Positions 1-8,429 of a stretch of 64,000 nucleotides of DNA are shown in pieces. Within the stretch, counting starts at the first letter, position 1. Each line of letters opens with the position of its first letter. The notes below the pieces were generated by a model that was not told the origin of the DNA, ran no database searches, and saw only the letters and a list, made by a program, of their open reading frames with translations. The stretch comes from Pseudomonadota bacterium (GTDB lineage Bacteria; Pseudomonadota; Gammaproteobacteria; Steroidobacterales; Steroidobacteraceae): positions 28,888-92,887 of the forward strand of contig JAJYTX010000001.1 in assembly GCA_021792815.1 (NCBI GenBank). Direction: 5' to 3'. A program made the translations under genes and the position numbers.

Positions 1-936
1 CACGACGCTGAGCGAGCCGCGCAGCGCCTCGATGAGCGGCTCGAAGCCGTCCCGCAGCGCATCGTGGTGGTATCCCGGGAACCGCGCCGGACGGCGCGCA
101 CTCGAGGTGAGCGTGGCGAGATCGCCGGCGATCTCGAGCCCGAGCCGATAGAGATCCTCCGGGTGGCAGCGGGCCCCCGCGGCAAGATGCGTGACGAGCG
201 GCTCGTACCGGTTGATCGCCTGCAGCATCAGGAAGTCCGCGATCTCGGCCGCCCCGCCCCTGCCGCTCGCCACGGCGCGCGCCGCAAGCGCCTCCCCGCG
301 CTGGTGCAGGAGCCCTTGAAGCTCCGAGAGGAAGGTCGCCAGGCGCGGCGCGGCGCTGCACGAGAGCACGGTCGGGATGAACCGCTCATCGAGCACGACC
401 TGCTTGTCCGCCCGGCACTCGATCACGTGAGCCACCGGGATCTGCGCGAAGTCCTCGCCCGGCTCGCTCTGGGGCATGAGCCGGGAGCTGAGGGCGGCGA
501 CTTGCAGCTCGACGACCGAGGAGACATCCGACATCACATCCCGCGTCTGATGGTCGATGGTGCGGTAGCGGGTGGCCTCGGGCGACTCATCGGCGCGCGC
601 GGCCATCGTGGCGCCCGCCTTGTGCAGCGGAATGGCGAGGAGCACCACCTGATCGCGCAGCGGCGCGCCGACCTCGAGCGGCGCCGGCAACGGATCGGTG
701 TCCGGCATGACAAACGGGGTGCCGTCGGGAAAGATGCCGCGCGCGCGGCGCAACGCAAACTTGCCGATGGCGAGCAGATCACGCTCGATCTCGAGCTCCA
801 TGAGCCCCCAGGAGTGCGCTCGAAGCGCCCCCGCGCGGCCCTGCAGGCAGGCCTCGAGATAGCGCTCCTGCTGCTGGAAATGCTGCGGCCGCAGAAACAG
901 CCCTTCGGACCAGACGACTCGATTCTTGTCGGACAT
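1..936 (-). CDS. tssK: T6SS baseplate protein TssK (C-terminus cut by window edge)
   Basis: TssK is the trimeric adaptor that links the T6SS baseplate wedges to the membrane complex. About 312 N-terminal residues are visible, starting from the ATG at 936, and the frame stays open to position 1, so the C-terminal part is missing. The family signature is plain: the opening MSDKNRVVWSEGLFLRPQHF is the classic TssK N-terminus, followed by QQQERYLEAC and, near residue 40, SWGLMELEIERDLLAIGKF. It sits 37 bp downstream of tssJ on the same strand, as is usual for a tssJ-tssK(-tssL-tssM) block. tssL and tssM would be expected beyond the left edge. Identification is secure; only the truncation by the window limits it. 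Confidence 0.95.
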   Translation of the reverse strand, partial: MSDKNRVVWSEGLFLRPQHFQQQERYLEACLQGRAGALRAHSWGLMELEIERDLLAIGKFALRRARGIFPDGTPFVMPDTDPLPAPLEVGAPLRDQVVLLAIPLHKAGATMAARADESPEATRYRTIDHQTRDVMSDVSSVVELQVAALSSRLMPQSEPGEDFAQIPVAHVIECRADKQVVLDERFIPTVLSCSAAPRLATFLSELQGLLHQRGEALAARAVASGRGGAAEIADFLMLQAINRYEPLVTHLAAGARCHPEDLYRLGLEIAGDLATLTSSARRPARFPGYHHDALRDGFEPLIEALRGSLSVV

Positions 937-973
937 CTCGGGTGGGACCTTCGATTGATTCTCGTCTCGCGAG

Positions 974-1462
974 TCAGTCCGTGACGGCAATGCGGACCGC
1001 GTCCTTGCCGACGTGCACCGACACGTGCCGGGTGGCGAGCAGCTTGAGCAGCGATTTCTCCGGCACACCGACCACCGCACGCCAGCGAGCCGTGCGCACG
1101 TCGCGGTACGCGACGAGAACGCCGAGAAAGCGCGCTGCGGGGGATAGTGCCAGATCGAGGCTTACCCGCTGTCCGGGAAACACCGTGCGCTCATCGCGCA
1201 TGATGAGGCTCGAGCCGAGCGTGCGGCGCTCATGGTCGTAGAGCGCGAAGAAGCCGGCATTCATGAACTTCGACTCCCCCCGCAACTGATAGATGCGCAC
1301 CACCACGGGGGAAGGTTGACCGCGAGGATCCGGATTGACGCTCGCGCTGGCGATGACGGTGGCCTGTGTCCGCGCGGGCCTTGGCGGGCTGGAGGCGCAG
1401 GCGCTGAGCCCGAGCACCCCAAGGGCCAGGATCATGGGGACGGATCCTCGATGCACTTTCAT
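974..1462 (-). CDS. tssJ: T6SS outer-membrane lipoprotein TssJ
   Basis: TssJ anchors the T6SS TssL-TssM membrane complex to the outer membrane. The 162-residue product has a signal peptide with lipobox LSAC and lipidated Cys22, then a typical TssJ beta-sandwich. The stretch SPVVVRIYQLRGESKFMNA followed by FFALYD is characteristic (most TssJ proteins have P-x-V-V-R-I-Y-Q-L...F..A.F..L). Length is normal for the family. It lies between tagH and tssK on the same strand, matching the common core order. Confidence 0.93.
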   Translation of the reverse strand: MKVHRGSVPMILALGVLGLSACASSPPRPARTQATVIASASVNPDPRGQPSPVVVRIYQLRGESKFMNAGFFALYDHERRTLGSSLIMRDERTVFPGQRVSLDLALSPAARFLGVLVAYRDVRTARWRAVVGVPEKSLLKLLATRHVSVHVGKDAVRIAVTD

Positions 1463-1540
1463 GTTCCCCCAAGGACTGCATCACCCGAGGATCGGGTGCG
1501 CGCCGGCGGGCTTCGAGCCACCGTACGCTCATGGTAAGCG

Positions 1541-3127
1541 TTAGCGCGGCGGCTTGCTGTGCGTTCGCTTCAGAAGCTCGAGCTGCTTCTCGTATGCCAG
1601 GGCGAAATCCTCGGCGAACAGCCGCCGAAACGCCCGCTCCCGGTCACCGGCGAGATCCTGGTACTCCTGCGTGAATTGCTCCCAGTAGCGCGACTTCGCG
1701 CTCATCGAGAGCAGCCCCCCGCGCCGGGTGCGCTTCTCGAAGCTCTCCTGCAGCTGCTGCGGATCGAACCGGCTCATCATGTGATCGAACCCGGCGCGCA
1801 TTCCGGCGAGCATGGCGAGCTGGTGGAAGCGGATGTCATCGAACGCATCCTCGAACGCTTCGACCGGCGGCAGGTAGGCGGGATTGCGCTTGCCGAGGAG
1901 CGAGCCGAGCGCGTCCTCGGCGTTCACGGCGAACTTCAGGGGGTTGTTCTCGGCTGTTTTGACGATCGTCTGGGAGAGGCGAAACTGCTCCTTGATTTCC
2001 GCCCTCGCCCGCAGCACATCGATCATGCCCTGCACGACCGAGCGCAGGATCAGTCCGAGGGAGTCCGCCGTATCCGGCGCCAGGCCCACGGGGTCGACTC
2101 CGGCGGAGGCCAGGAGTGCCGCCACATCGAGCCCGCCCGGCGCGGCGGGCATCTGCGCCGGAGCCGCCGCGGCGATGGCCGCCGAGGGCCCCGAGGGCCC
2201 CGAAGGCCTCACTCCCGCCCCCGCCGCCTGACCCTCGGGGCTCGCACCTGCGCCCGCCCCGTGCGCCGTTGCCCCGCCGGCTCCCGACTCGCCCGAGAGC
2301 GGCCGGTGTACCGGGACGGCGGTCGCGGGCAGTGACGGACGAAGCGCGGGTGCGGGCCTCGGGGCCGCAGGGGCCGACTTCAGCGAGAAGTTCGTCTTGT
2401 CCCAGTCATCGGGGATGGCGGGCGCGGGCGCCGCAGGTTCCGCGAGGGCGGCGGGCGACACCGCAGCCTGCGGCCGGGTAGCCTGTGAGGACCTCTCGCG
2501 CCCGAGTGTCGTCCGGTTCCAATCGTCGGGAATGACCTGTGCCGGGCAAGCGGCCGGCTCGGGCGGTGCGAAATGGTCGCTCACCCCGGGGGTATGATTC
2601 CAACCCGGGTCCGGGCGGGGTGCAGTGAGGGCGGCAGAGCCGCCCCGACCGCCCAGATGGCTGAGCGGATCGAGCTCATCCGAGGAAGGCCCGAGAGGAT
2701 CCGGCAGGACCGGCGAGCCCGGTGTGGGCGCGAGACCGAAGGGGTCATCCGCGGGGACGAAAGCGCCGCTCCCCGCGCCGGCACCGGGCGCGGGGAGCGG
2801 ATCGGGGGCGACAGGGTCGAGCCCGACCGAGATTTCGTATTCGTCGATGAAGAGGTGGTCGCCGTGCTTGAGCGGCCGGCGCTCGAGCTTCGGGATCAGC
2901 TCCTGGGGTGTCCCGAGCGCGACGCCGTTCTCGCCGGCGCTCTCGATGTAGTAGGTGCCGCTGATCCAGCGGATGGTCGCGTGGTGGCGCGAGACGTAGG
3001 GGTTCGCTAGCACCCACTCGCAGTCCGGCGCGCGTCCGATCCGTCCGCCCTCGGGGCCGAAGATCTTGCGGCGCGCCGCACCCAGTGGCTCACCATTGCC
3101 ACTTATTATGTCCAGTGTGAGATTCAT
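1541..3127 (-). CDS. tagH: T6SS FHA-domain protein TagH
   Basis: TagH/Fha proteins bind phosphothreonine and take part in post-translational activation of some T6SSs (PpkA-PppA-Fha pathway). The N-terminal FHA domain (about residues 1-105) keeps the phosphopeptide-binding residues: Gly31-Arg32, the Ser46-Arg-His-His motif and Asn67-Gly68. A roughly 190-residue Pro/Ala/Gly-rich low-complexity linker follows (about 110-310). The C-terminal ~190 residues form the conserved T6SS-FHA region, with LGLILRSVVQGMIDVLRARA and the segment around LGKRNPAYLPPVEAFEDAF. No kinase or phosphatase gene is visible in the window. Start ATG at 3127 is the only one ahead of the FHA strand. Confidence 0.93.
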   Translation of the reverse strand: MNLTLDIISGNGEPLGAARRKIFGPEGGRIGRAPDCEWVLANPYVSRHHATIRWISGTYYIESAGENGVALGTPQELIPKLERRPLKHGDHLFIDEYEISVGLDPVAPDPLPAPGAGAGSGAFVPADDPFGLAPTPGSPVLPDPLGPSSDELDPLSHLGGRGGSAALTAPRPDPGWNHTPGVSDHFAPPEPAACPAQVIPDDWNRTTLGRERSSQATRPQAAVSPAALAEPAAPAPAIPDDWDKTNFSLKSAPAAPRPAPALRPSLPATAVPVHRPLSGESGAGGATAHGAGAGASPEGQAAGAGVRPSGPSGPSAAIAAAAPAQMPAAPGGLDVAALLASAGVDPVGLAPDTADSLGLILRSVVQGMIDVLRARAEIKEQFRLSQTIVKTAENNPLKFAVNAEDALGSLLGKRNPAYLPPVEAFEDAFDDIRFHQLAMLAGMRAGFDHMMSRFDPQQLQESFEKRTRRGGLLSMSAKSRYWEQFTQEYQDLAGDRERAFRRLFAEDFALAYEKQLELLKRTHSKPPR

Positions 3128-3344
3128 GGCGCCCAGAGCTTGCAGGCAAGCTTAAGGCTTACGGCGGTACGACCGCAAGCGAGCGCCCCGGGCAGGGAAA
3201 CCAGGGACGGCACGCATCCGGCTCGGCATCGAACCACGGGCCGCGGGCGAGAGGATGCAGCGGCGGCGCCGGGCCGATGCGCAGAGGCAAACCGACACTG
3301 CGGCTCACGCAAGGCACGGCCCGCTCGCGTGAAGATACACGGCA

Positions 3345-3926
3345 TCAGAACATGTAGTCTTCGGGCGCATGGAACCTCACGCCCGTGATGTTCGCCCCCT
3401 CGCACGCGCGCTTCACCCTCTCGCTCGCAACCAGGATCTCGGGCACCTCTCCCATGCGGAAGAGATCGTGCCCGCGGATGCGCCGAGTGTCGAGCGCGAG
3501 CGACTCGATGAACTCGATATGGTCCGGGTCGCCCGGCGGATGCTTCAGAACCGACTTGGCGCGATCGACGCACTCGATGCGCCCCAGCACATTGGTGAGA
3601 GTGTAGTCACCGGTCTCGGTGCCGTCCGTTGGATTGCGCAGGACGGTGGGAAAGTGCTGCAGGTTCTCGATGCCCGTCGAGCGCAGGAGCTCCCTGAGCC
3701 GCGATGAGAACAGCAGCCCCTTGAGGCCGCCCGCGATCAGATTGTCCGTGAGCCTCCCCTGGGAGTCCGAGTCCCGCTCGATCTCGATGAGCGGCACCGG
3801 GGCGGTGACCAGTCGCCCTTGGTTGAAGAGCAGCCCGAGCGTTGCGATGACCGGCGGCACGCCGTAGATCATGGCGTCCTCCTCTGCGGTCGGCTCGTTC
3901 GCCCAGATCCAATAGCGCTCAGTCAT
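3345..3926 (-). CDS. Imm11-family (DUF1629, MXAN_0049-like) immunity protein
   Basis: The 193-residue cytosolic protein resembles the Imm11 / DUF1629 family of immunity proteins associated with polymorphic toxins. Supporting features are the N-terminal RYWIWANEP segment, the middle LTNVLGRIECVDRAKSV (the family often reads Y-x-x-x-N-x-x-x-x-x-D-c-l-D...S) and the C-terminal HDLFRMGEVPEILVASERVK then GVRFHAPEDY, close to the family's h-R-l-x-g....v.vse..k..l....i.G..F. Its ATG at 3926 overlaps the end of the upstream AHH nuclease gene by 8 bp, so the two are translationally coupled. That coupling is the main reason to call it the cognate immunity protein. The family call is from motif recognition, not a search. 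Confidence 0.8.
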   Translation of the reverse strand: MTERYWIWANEPTAEEDAMIYGVPPVIATLGLLFNQGRLVTAPVPLIEIERDSDSQGRLTDNLIAGGLKGLLFSSRLRELLRSTGIENLQHFPTVLRNPTDGTETGDYTLTNVLGRIECVDRAKSVLKHPPGDPDHIEFIESLALDTRRIRGHDLFRMGEVPEILVASERVKRACEGANITGVRFHAPEDYMF

Positions 3927-4647
3927 TCGCGGCCTTCAGGCGCGCGAGGCGCTCATAGGCTTCGCTGCGCTCGGTCGGCGCCTCGGAGCGCAGCAGCCAG
4001 TCCCACTCGCGCACCCTGTTCTCGATCTCGCGCGCGAGCCGGTCGAGATCGCCGAGCAGTTGTCTTTGGAATTCGCAGGCCCCGTTTCTCTCCGGCTCGC
4101 AGTACCTTGCCGCGCGCTGCTCGAGTCGCTCGAGCAGCGGCAGGATCCTGGAGTTGTAAAGAGCATTGGGGTGGCTGCCACGGTGGGCCTGCAGATCGTG
4201 ACGGACGATGTCGAGCGTGTACGAGGGCAGGCAGATCCCGTTTTCCGGCGCGTTGACGTCGTACCCGATCAGGGTGGCGTCGTGCTTGAGCTTGGGGAAG
4301 TTCTTGAACAGATTGATCGAGATGAGGTGATGCTTCTGAGTGTGGTACTCGGGGTGCTTCATCGCGGCGGCCGTGCCCGCGTAGGCGGCGCCCGGTGTCT
4401 TTTGCCGATACTCCGCAGCGCTCGCCATGCTGTCGATTCCATCCCCATATTTCACCCACGGCTCGAGTCCGGCGGCCACCCACGCCGCTGCGAACCCGTT
4501 CGAGCGCGCGAGTTTGCCTCCCCCCGGATAGGACACCTTGCGCTCATGAGTGGTGAGACAGTCCTGCCAGTCGCACCCGACCAGCCGGCTGGCATCGGAG
4601 CGGGTGTGCGCGAGTCCGGGAGGGGCGACCGATTCTCCGATTTCCAT
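3919..4647 (-). CDS. AHH-type nuclease toxin, probable T6SS effector
   Basis: The 242-residue protein has a C-terminal HNH/ENDO VII-superfamily nuclease core of the AHH type. Visible elements are QKHHLI (His106-His107, equivalent to the AHH motif), the ENGICLP loop (Glu136-Asn137) and a histidine-rich metal site in the segment with His150, His155 and His159, ending HPNALYN. There is no signal peptide, as expected for a T6SS cargo. It lies 7 bp downstream of a DUF4150 PAAR-like spike gene and overlaps a downstream Imm11 immunity gene, the classic spike-effector-immunity order. The N-terminal ~95 residues, with an unusual Cys25/Cys30 pair, are unrecognised and could be the loading region. The nuclease activity is inferred from motifs. 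Confidence 0.82.
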   Translation of the reverse strand: MEIGESVAPPGLAHTRSDASRLVGCDWQDCLTTHERKVSYPGGGKLARSNGFAAAWVAAGLEPWVKYGDGIDSMASAAEYRQKTPGAAYAGTAAAMKHPEYHTQKHHLISINLFKNFPKLKHDATLIGYDVNAPENGICLPSYTLDIVRHDLQAHRGSHPNALYNSRILPLLERLEQRAARYCEPERNGACEFQRQLLGDLDRLAREIENRVREWDWLLRSEAPTERSEAYERLARLKAAND

Positions 4648-4654
4648 GCGCGCT

Positions 4655-5035
4655 CTACCCCATGCCGTTCTTGTCGTTCTGAAAGAGCGGATCGGCGAGC
4701 CGGCAGACGTTCTTGCCCTCGAACTTCACATCGAATGAGTACATCATGAACTCGCATGCCCCGGCGACCTTGCCGCTCATCACCCCGCCAGCCGAGCCCG
4801 CGTCATCCCCCGAGGACATCATGTACTTTGCGCCCTTGGTCATCGGCATCTGGCCGTCGGTCGTGACGCTGGTCGGTCCCGAGGTCGTATTCGAGGACTG
4901 ACCGATGTTCGGATAGGGAATAGGAACCGGTCCGGCGGGCGTCGGGGTCTTGCACACGTCGGGAAATATCGTGCTCATTCCGCCGCTGCCCTTGTGGGCG
5001 ATGCCGAGCATATTGGCGAACACTGTTGCAGGCAT
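4655..5035 (-). CDS. DUF4150 PAAR-like spike-tip protein
   Basis: DUF4150 proteins are PAAR-like tips that sharpen the VgrG spike and carry effectors. The 126-residue protein shows the family pattern: N-terminal MPATVFANMLGIAHKGSGG, then KTPTPAGPVPIPYPNIG, a GDDAGSAGGVMSGK turn and a C-terminal KFEGKNVCRLADPLFQNDKN. The start at 5035 is chosen because it follows a strong GGAGGAG ribosome site by about 7 nt and matches the family N-terminus; the frame is open for 93 more codons upstream, but that part overlaps the ketosynthase-like gene. It directly precedes the AHH nuclease gene and so is likely its delivery partner. Confidence 0.9.
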   Translation of the reverse strand: MPATVFANMLGIAHKGSGGMSTIFPDVCKTPTPAGPVPIPYPNIGQSSNTTSGPTSVTTDGQMPMTKGAKYMMSSGDDAGSAGGVMSGKVAGACEFMMYSFDVKFEGKNVCRLADPLFQNDKNGMG

Positions 5036-5051
5036 GCCGACTCTCCTCCGC

Positions 5052-6098
5052 TCAGTTGTGCGCACCCGACAATAAAGCACAGGCGCGCGTCTCGCCATCG
5101 GAGGCCGCCCAGAGAAGCGCCGGGCCCGGCCGCTCGCCGCGCTCCATGGCTCGAGCGCCGAGGGAGAGCAGCAGCGCGCCCATGGCCGCGCCCGCGTCCC
5201 CGAAACAGTCCGCTGGATGGGTGACGGACGAGTCGGGAGTGAAGAAGTCCGCATGCCGCATCCGCGCCACGCCCCACTGCTTCGCGTCGAAGCTCTCCCC
5301 GTTGAGCGCCGCAAATGTGGATCCGACCATCGATCCCGGGTTCGGCAGGCGCCCGCGCAGCAGCTCGAGCGCAGAGGCGAGCCCTTCCCCGCGCGCGGGG
5401 GCCGAGCCGTATCGATGTCCCGGATCCTGCGCCGAGGCAGCCGCCTCGACCCTGACTCCGGTACCGCCGGCGGCCTCCGGATGCGCCAGCACGAGGAACG
5501 AGGCCCCCTCCCCGGGGTTGAAGCCGTCGCTTACCGTGCGCCCGAGGAGACGGCCTTCGGCATCGAGCGCCGCGAGCACCTTCAGATCGAGGTAGGTATC
5601 GATTCCGCCGACGACGACGGGCTTCTTCGGGTCCCGCTCCAGGGCGCCCAGTGCAAGCTCGAGCGCGAGGAGCGCGGCGGCCCTGCCCGAGGGCACCACG
5701 CGGCAATTCGGAACATCGAGCGACGTGCCCGCCATCGTCGCGAGATGCAACGAAAGGCTCCTCAGCCAGGGCGCCTCCTCGAGACTCAGCTGCGGCAGAC
5801 CGAGGTAAAGGCGCAGCGGCGGCTCTGCGGCGCTCGCCAGCACCGAGCGCAGCGCCGGCACCCCGAGCCGCAGCATCCGGCGCGCCCGGGATGGCAGCGG
5901 CAACGAGTCGATCTCAGGGGGCAGCTCGGGCTCCAAAGCCTCCTCCGGTACGAGTCCCATCTGGATGGGCTCGCCATGCCGATCCAGCACGCGCGAGCTG
6001 CCAATCCGCGACAACCCGGCGCGGATGGATGCCCACAGCTGCTCGACGCCGCGCCCGGCCGAGCAGATGGCGGACGTTGCCGTGATCTGCGCCGGCAT
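5052..6098 (-). CDS. T6SS-associated ketosynthase-like protein, catalytic residues lost
   Basis: The 348-residue protein has a thiolase/beta-ketoacyl synthase fold. GGIDTYLD at about 164-171, SDGFNPGEGASFLVL at about 190-204 (the KAS DGFxPGEGA loop) and DAGAAMGALL at about 301-310 are diagnostic. The nucleophile motif (usual T-A-C-A-S-G) reads RVVPSG (133-138), with no cysteine at the active position. The first catalytic-histidine region reads THPADCFGDAG (293-303) instead of TKxxxGHxxGAAG. It therefore looks like a structural pseudoenzyme. Such proteins recur beside DUF2169 and DUF4150 in T6SS loci, where they are thought to act in effector loading. The start at 6098 overlaps the DUF2169 stop by one base (TGATG), showing translational coupling. 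Confidence 0.82.
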   Translation of the reverse strand: MPAQITATSAICSAGRGVEQLWASIRAGLSRIGSSRVLDRHGEPIQMGLVPEEALEPELPPEIDSLPLPSRARRMLRLGVPALRSVLASAAEPPLRLYLGLPQLSLEEAPWLRSLSLHLATMAGTSLDVPNCRVVPSGRAAALLALELALGALERDPKKPVVVGGIDTYLDLKVLAALDAEGRLLGRTVSDGFNPGEGASFLVLAHPEAAGGTGVRVEAAASAQDPGHRYGSAPARGEGLASALELLRGRLPNPGSMVGSTFAALNGESFDAKQWGVARMRHADFFTPDSSVTHPADCFGDAGAAMGALLLSLGARAMERGERPGPALLWAASDGETRACALLSGAHN

Positions 6099-7105
6099 CA
6101 GGCCGGAGCTCCTGCGCGCGCGCGCCGCACCGTGACCTTTTCCACCTTGAGCACCTTGCGATCGCAGGGCAGCGCCGCCCGCCAGGTGAAGCAGACGCGA
6201 TTCTCATCGGGCTCGATGAGGATGGTCTCGAGGTTCGCCGGCGGGTGCTCGACACCGCCGGCGACCCTCACATCGAGCTGCAGGTTCGCCGCGGGGATCA
6301 CGAACGCGATCGGTCCGTCCGCGGCCGCTCCCAGGACCTCGACCGGCTCGCCCCCCACGAGATAGCGATCGAACGCGAGCTCCGCTGCCGCGCAGCTGAG
6401 GAAGCGCGGATCGAAGTCCGCCGGCAGATACGGAGCGCGCCTGCGCTGCCAGCTCTCGTCGTAGGTGCCGGCGAAGCCCCGCCTCGGCAGCCAGTGCGGC
6501 GCGGCCGGCGCGAAGCAGGCGGGGGTGGGATTCTGTCCCGGCCGCTCGAGCGCCTCGCCGGGATGCTCGAGATTGGGCACCGGCTGCCCGGTGAGCTCCT
6601 GCGCGCCGCGCCTGCCCGCGTAGCCGATGCCGATGGGATTGCGCTCCTCGGCGAGCGTGCGCTCGAGGAGCGCATGGGCGCCTCCGAAGGCGCGCTCCCA
6701 GACGAGCGGCATCGCCTCGAAGGGCTCGGGCGCCGAGGGCGTGCCGTCCGGCTGCCACACTCGATCACCGAGCACCCGCACGAGCTTCTGACGCTCCGCG
6801 ACTGAGACGCGAACCAGGGTCTCGCGAACCGTCCGACCCTGCGGGCCCCAGGCGCGGCCGATCAGGAGCACGTCCGTTCCCGGCTTGCCGATGTGGATCT
6901 CCGAGACCGCCTTCAGGCTCGAGTCGGCCGGATCGCCGTAGTACTCATCGGCGAGCGTCACCGGCAATTGCGCGCTCGCCAGGGCGAGCCTCGGGCGCAG
7001 AACGAGCGTCGCCTTGAGGATCACATACAACGTGTCGATGGCTTCCCGATCGGGCAGGACGGACAGCACGGCATGGAACGGAGTCTGATTGTCGATCTGC
7101 AGCAT
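6098..7105 (-). CDS. DUF2169 T6SS effector adaptor
   Basis: DUF2169 proteins are T6SS adaptors/chaperones found with PAAR/DUF4150 effectors. The 335-residue sequence begins with the family hallmark NQTPFHA, then DTLYVILKATL, DEYYGDPADSSLK and KPGTDVLLIG, and contains WERAFGGAHA and NPIGIGYAGR, all typical DUF2169 blocks. Length is normal for the single-domain form. It lies between the TIGR02270 gene (3 bp upstream) and the ketosynthase-like gene (1-bp overlap), so it is part of one effector-loading cassette feeding the DUF4150-AHH pair. Confidence 0.93.
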   Translation of the reverse strand: MLQIDNQTPFHAVLSVLPDREAIDTLYVILKATLVLRPRLALASAQLPVTLADEYYGDPADSSLKAVSEIHIGKPGTDVLLIGRAWGPQGRTVRETLVRVSVAERQKLVRVLGDRVWQPDGTPSAPEPFEAMPLVWERAFGGAHALLERTLAEERNPIGIGYAGRRGAQELTGQPVPNLEHPGEALERPGQNPTPACFAPAAPHWLPRRGFAGTYDESWQRRRAPYLPADFDPRFLSCAAAELAFDRYLVGGEPVEVLGAAADGPIAFVIPAANLQLDVRVAGGVEHPPANLETILIEPDENRVCFTWRAALPCDRKVLKVEKVTVRRARAGAPA

Positions 7106-7108
7106 CGG

Positions 7109-8416
7109 TCAGCGCGCGGCCGCAGCGGTGAGCCGTGCGCGCGCCGCCCGCATCATGATTCGCTGGGTCTGCGCAAAAGCGCGCGGCTCCACGTCATACT
7201 TGCCGCCGGTGCGCACAGCGAGCTCCAGCGCAAGGTCGTCTCGGCGCAGCATCGGTCCTGTCTCGACAGCGCCGATCAGCGTCTGCAGGTCGAGGGGGCG
7301 GCCCCGCCAGTAGCGCACGCCCGCCGCAAACTGTCGTTTGAGCCCCTGCCAGTGCCGCTCGACTGCGGCACGATCGGGCACCGGCCAGAGCTCGTGCGCG
7401 CTCGGCACCGGAGAGGCATCGAGATCATCCGCCTCGAGAGGCGGGGGCGAGGGGCCATCGGGCGGGTGGGCCGCGGCAAGCCGGTCGCGGGCGAGCTCCG
7501 CGCCGGTGATGGCGCAGTACGCCTCGCCGGCGGCGCGGGCGAGCGTCTCATCGCGCATACCGGACAGGACGATCTCAACGGCCTGCGGTGTACCGACATA
7601 CGCGAGCGCAAAGAGTCCCGGCTCCCGCAGCGCCGGCTCCCGCAGCACCGCGATCACGAGCTCGCGCTCCTCGGGTGAGCCGAGCGCCGCCACGCAGGAG
7701 AGGAAGGGCGCGCAGTCCGGGTGGCGCTGCCTCAAGAGCTCCACTGCCGCGTGCCACGCGGGAGCATGCGCGCGTCGAATGCCGGTACCGATCGCGGCCC
7801 GGCGAATTTCCGGATCGGCGCTGCTCAAGCCCCAGGACACCGAGGGCGCCGCGATGGAGTCATCCGCGGCGTATGCGAGCGAGCGCAACACCTCGGCCTG
7901 CGCCCGCGGATCGTTTGCCTCCAGAGCGCCGGTTGCTTCCCGGCCCGGCGCGACGCGCCGGAAGGCTTTGATCCGGCAGAGCGCGGCGGCGTGCTCCGGG
8001 CCGGCGGCCGCGAGCGCGGCAGTCACCGGGGCGAAGGTCCCATCGAGCGCCGCGGTCTCGATCCCCCGCGCCAGGGCTTGCAGCGGCGCGCCGTGAGCCT
8101 CGCGGACGGCGGCCGCGAGCGCGCCTCGGGCACGCTCCGGTGTTCCGGCCGCGAGCACCTGCGCCGCGGCGCAGCGTGCGGCCATGTCCTTTCCGTGCAG
8201 CGCCGCCTCGGTGACCTCGAGGACCCGCTCGCCGGCGACCCGCACGCCATCGAGCGCGCCATGCAGTCGCTCCTCCGTCCAGGTCCAGACTTCATCGAGG
8301 TTGCGCGTGAGGCTGCCGAGATCCGCTTCCCAGCGCTTCCAGAGGAAGGCGGCCTCCTCGAGGCTCTGTTCCACCAGATCCCAGTAGGGCTCGGCGGTGC
8401 TGCGTACGGCGTTCAT
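7109..8416 (-). CDS. TIGR02270-family HEAT-like repeat protein
   Basis: The 435-residue soluble protein is almost entirely helical, Ala/Leu/Arg-rich repeats of the HEAT/armadillo type (for example LFALAYVGTPQAVEIVLSGM, which is followed by a similar helix pair). This matches the TIGR02270 family, which occurs in T6SS gene clusters next to DUF2169 and VgrG. The function is not established; a scaffold or chaperone role in effector loading is inferred from its position 3 bp ahead of DUF2169. No enzymatic motif or signal peptide is visible. Confidence 0.8.
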   Translation of the reverse strand: MNAVRSTAEPYWDLVEQSLEEAAFLWKRWEADLGSLTRNLDEVWTWTEERLHGALDGVRVAGERVLEVTEAALHGKDMAARCAAAQVLAAGTPERARGALAAAVREAHGAPLQALARGIETAALDGTFAPVTAALAAAGPEHAAALCRIKAFRRVAPGREATGALEANDPRAQAEVLRSLAYAADDSIAAPSVSWGLSSADPEIRRAAIGTGIRRAHAPAWHAAVELLRQRHPDCAPFLSCVAALGSPEERELVIAVLREPALREPGLFALAYVGTPQAVEIVLSGMRDETLARAAGEAYCAITGAELARDRLAAAHPPDGPSPPPLEADDLDASPVPSAHELWPVPDRAAVERHWQGLKRQFAAGVRYWRGRPLDLQTLIGAVETGPMLRRDDLALELAVRTGGKYDVEPRAFAQTQRIMMRAARARLTAAAAR

Positions 8417-8429
8417 CGCGACGGGCGTC

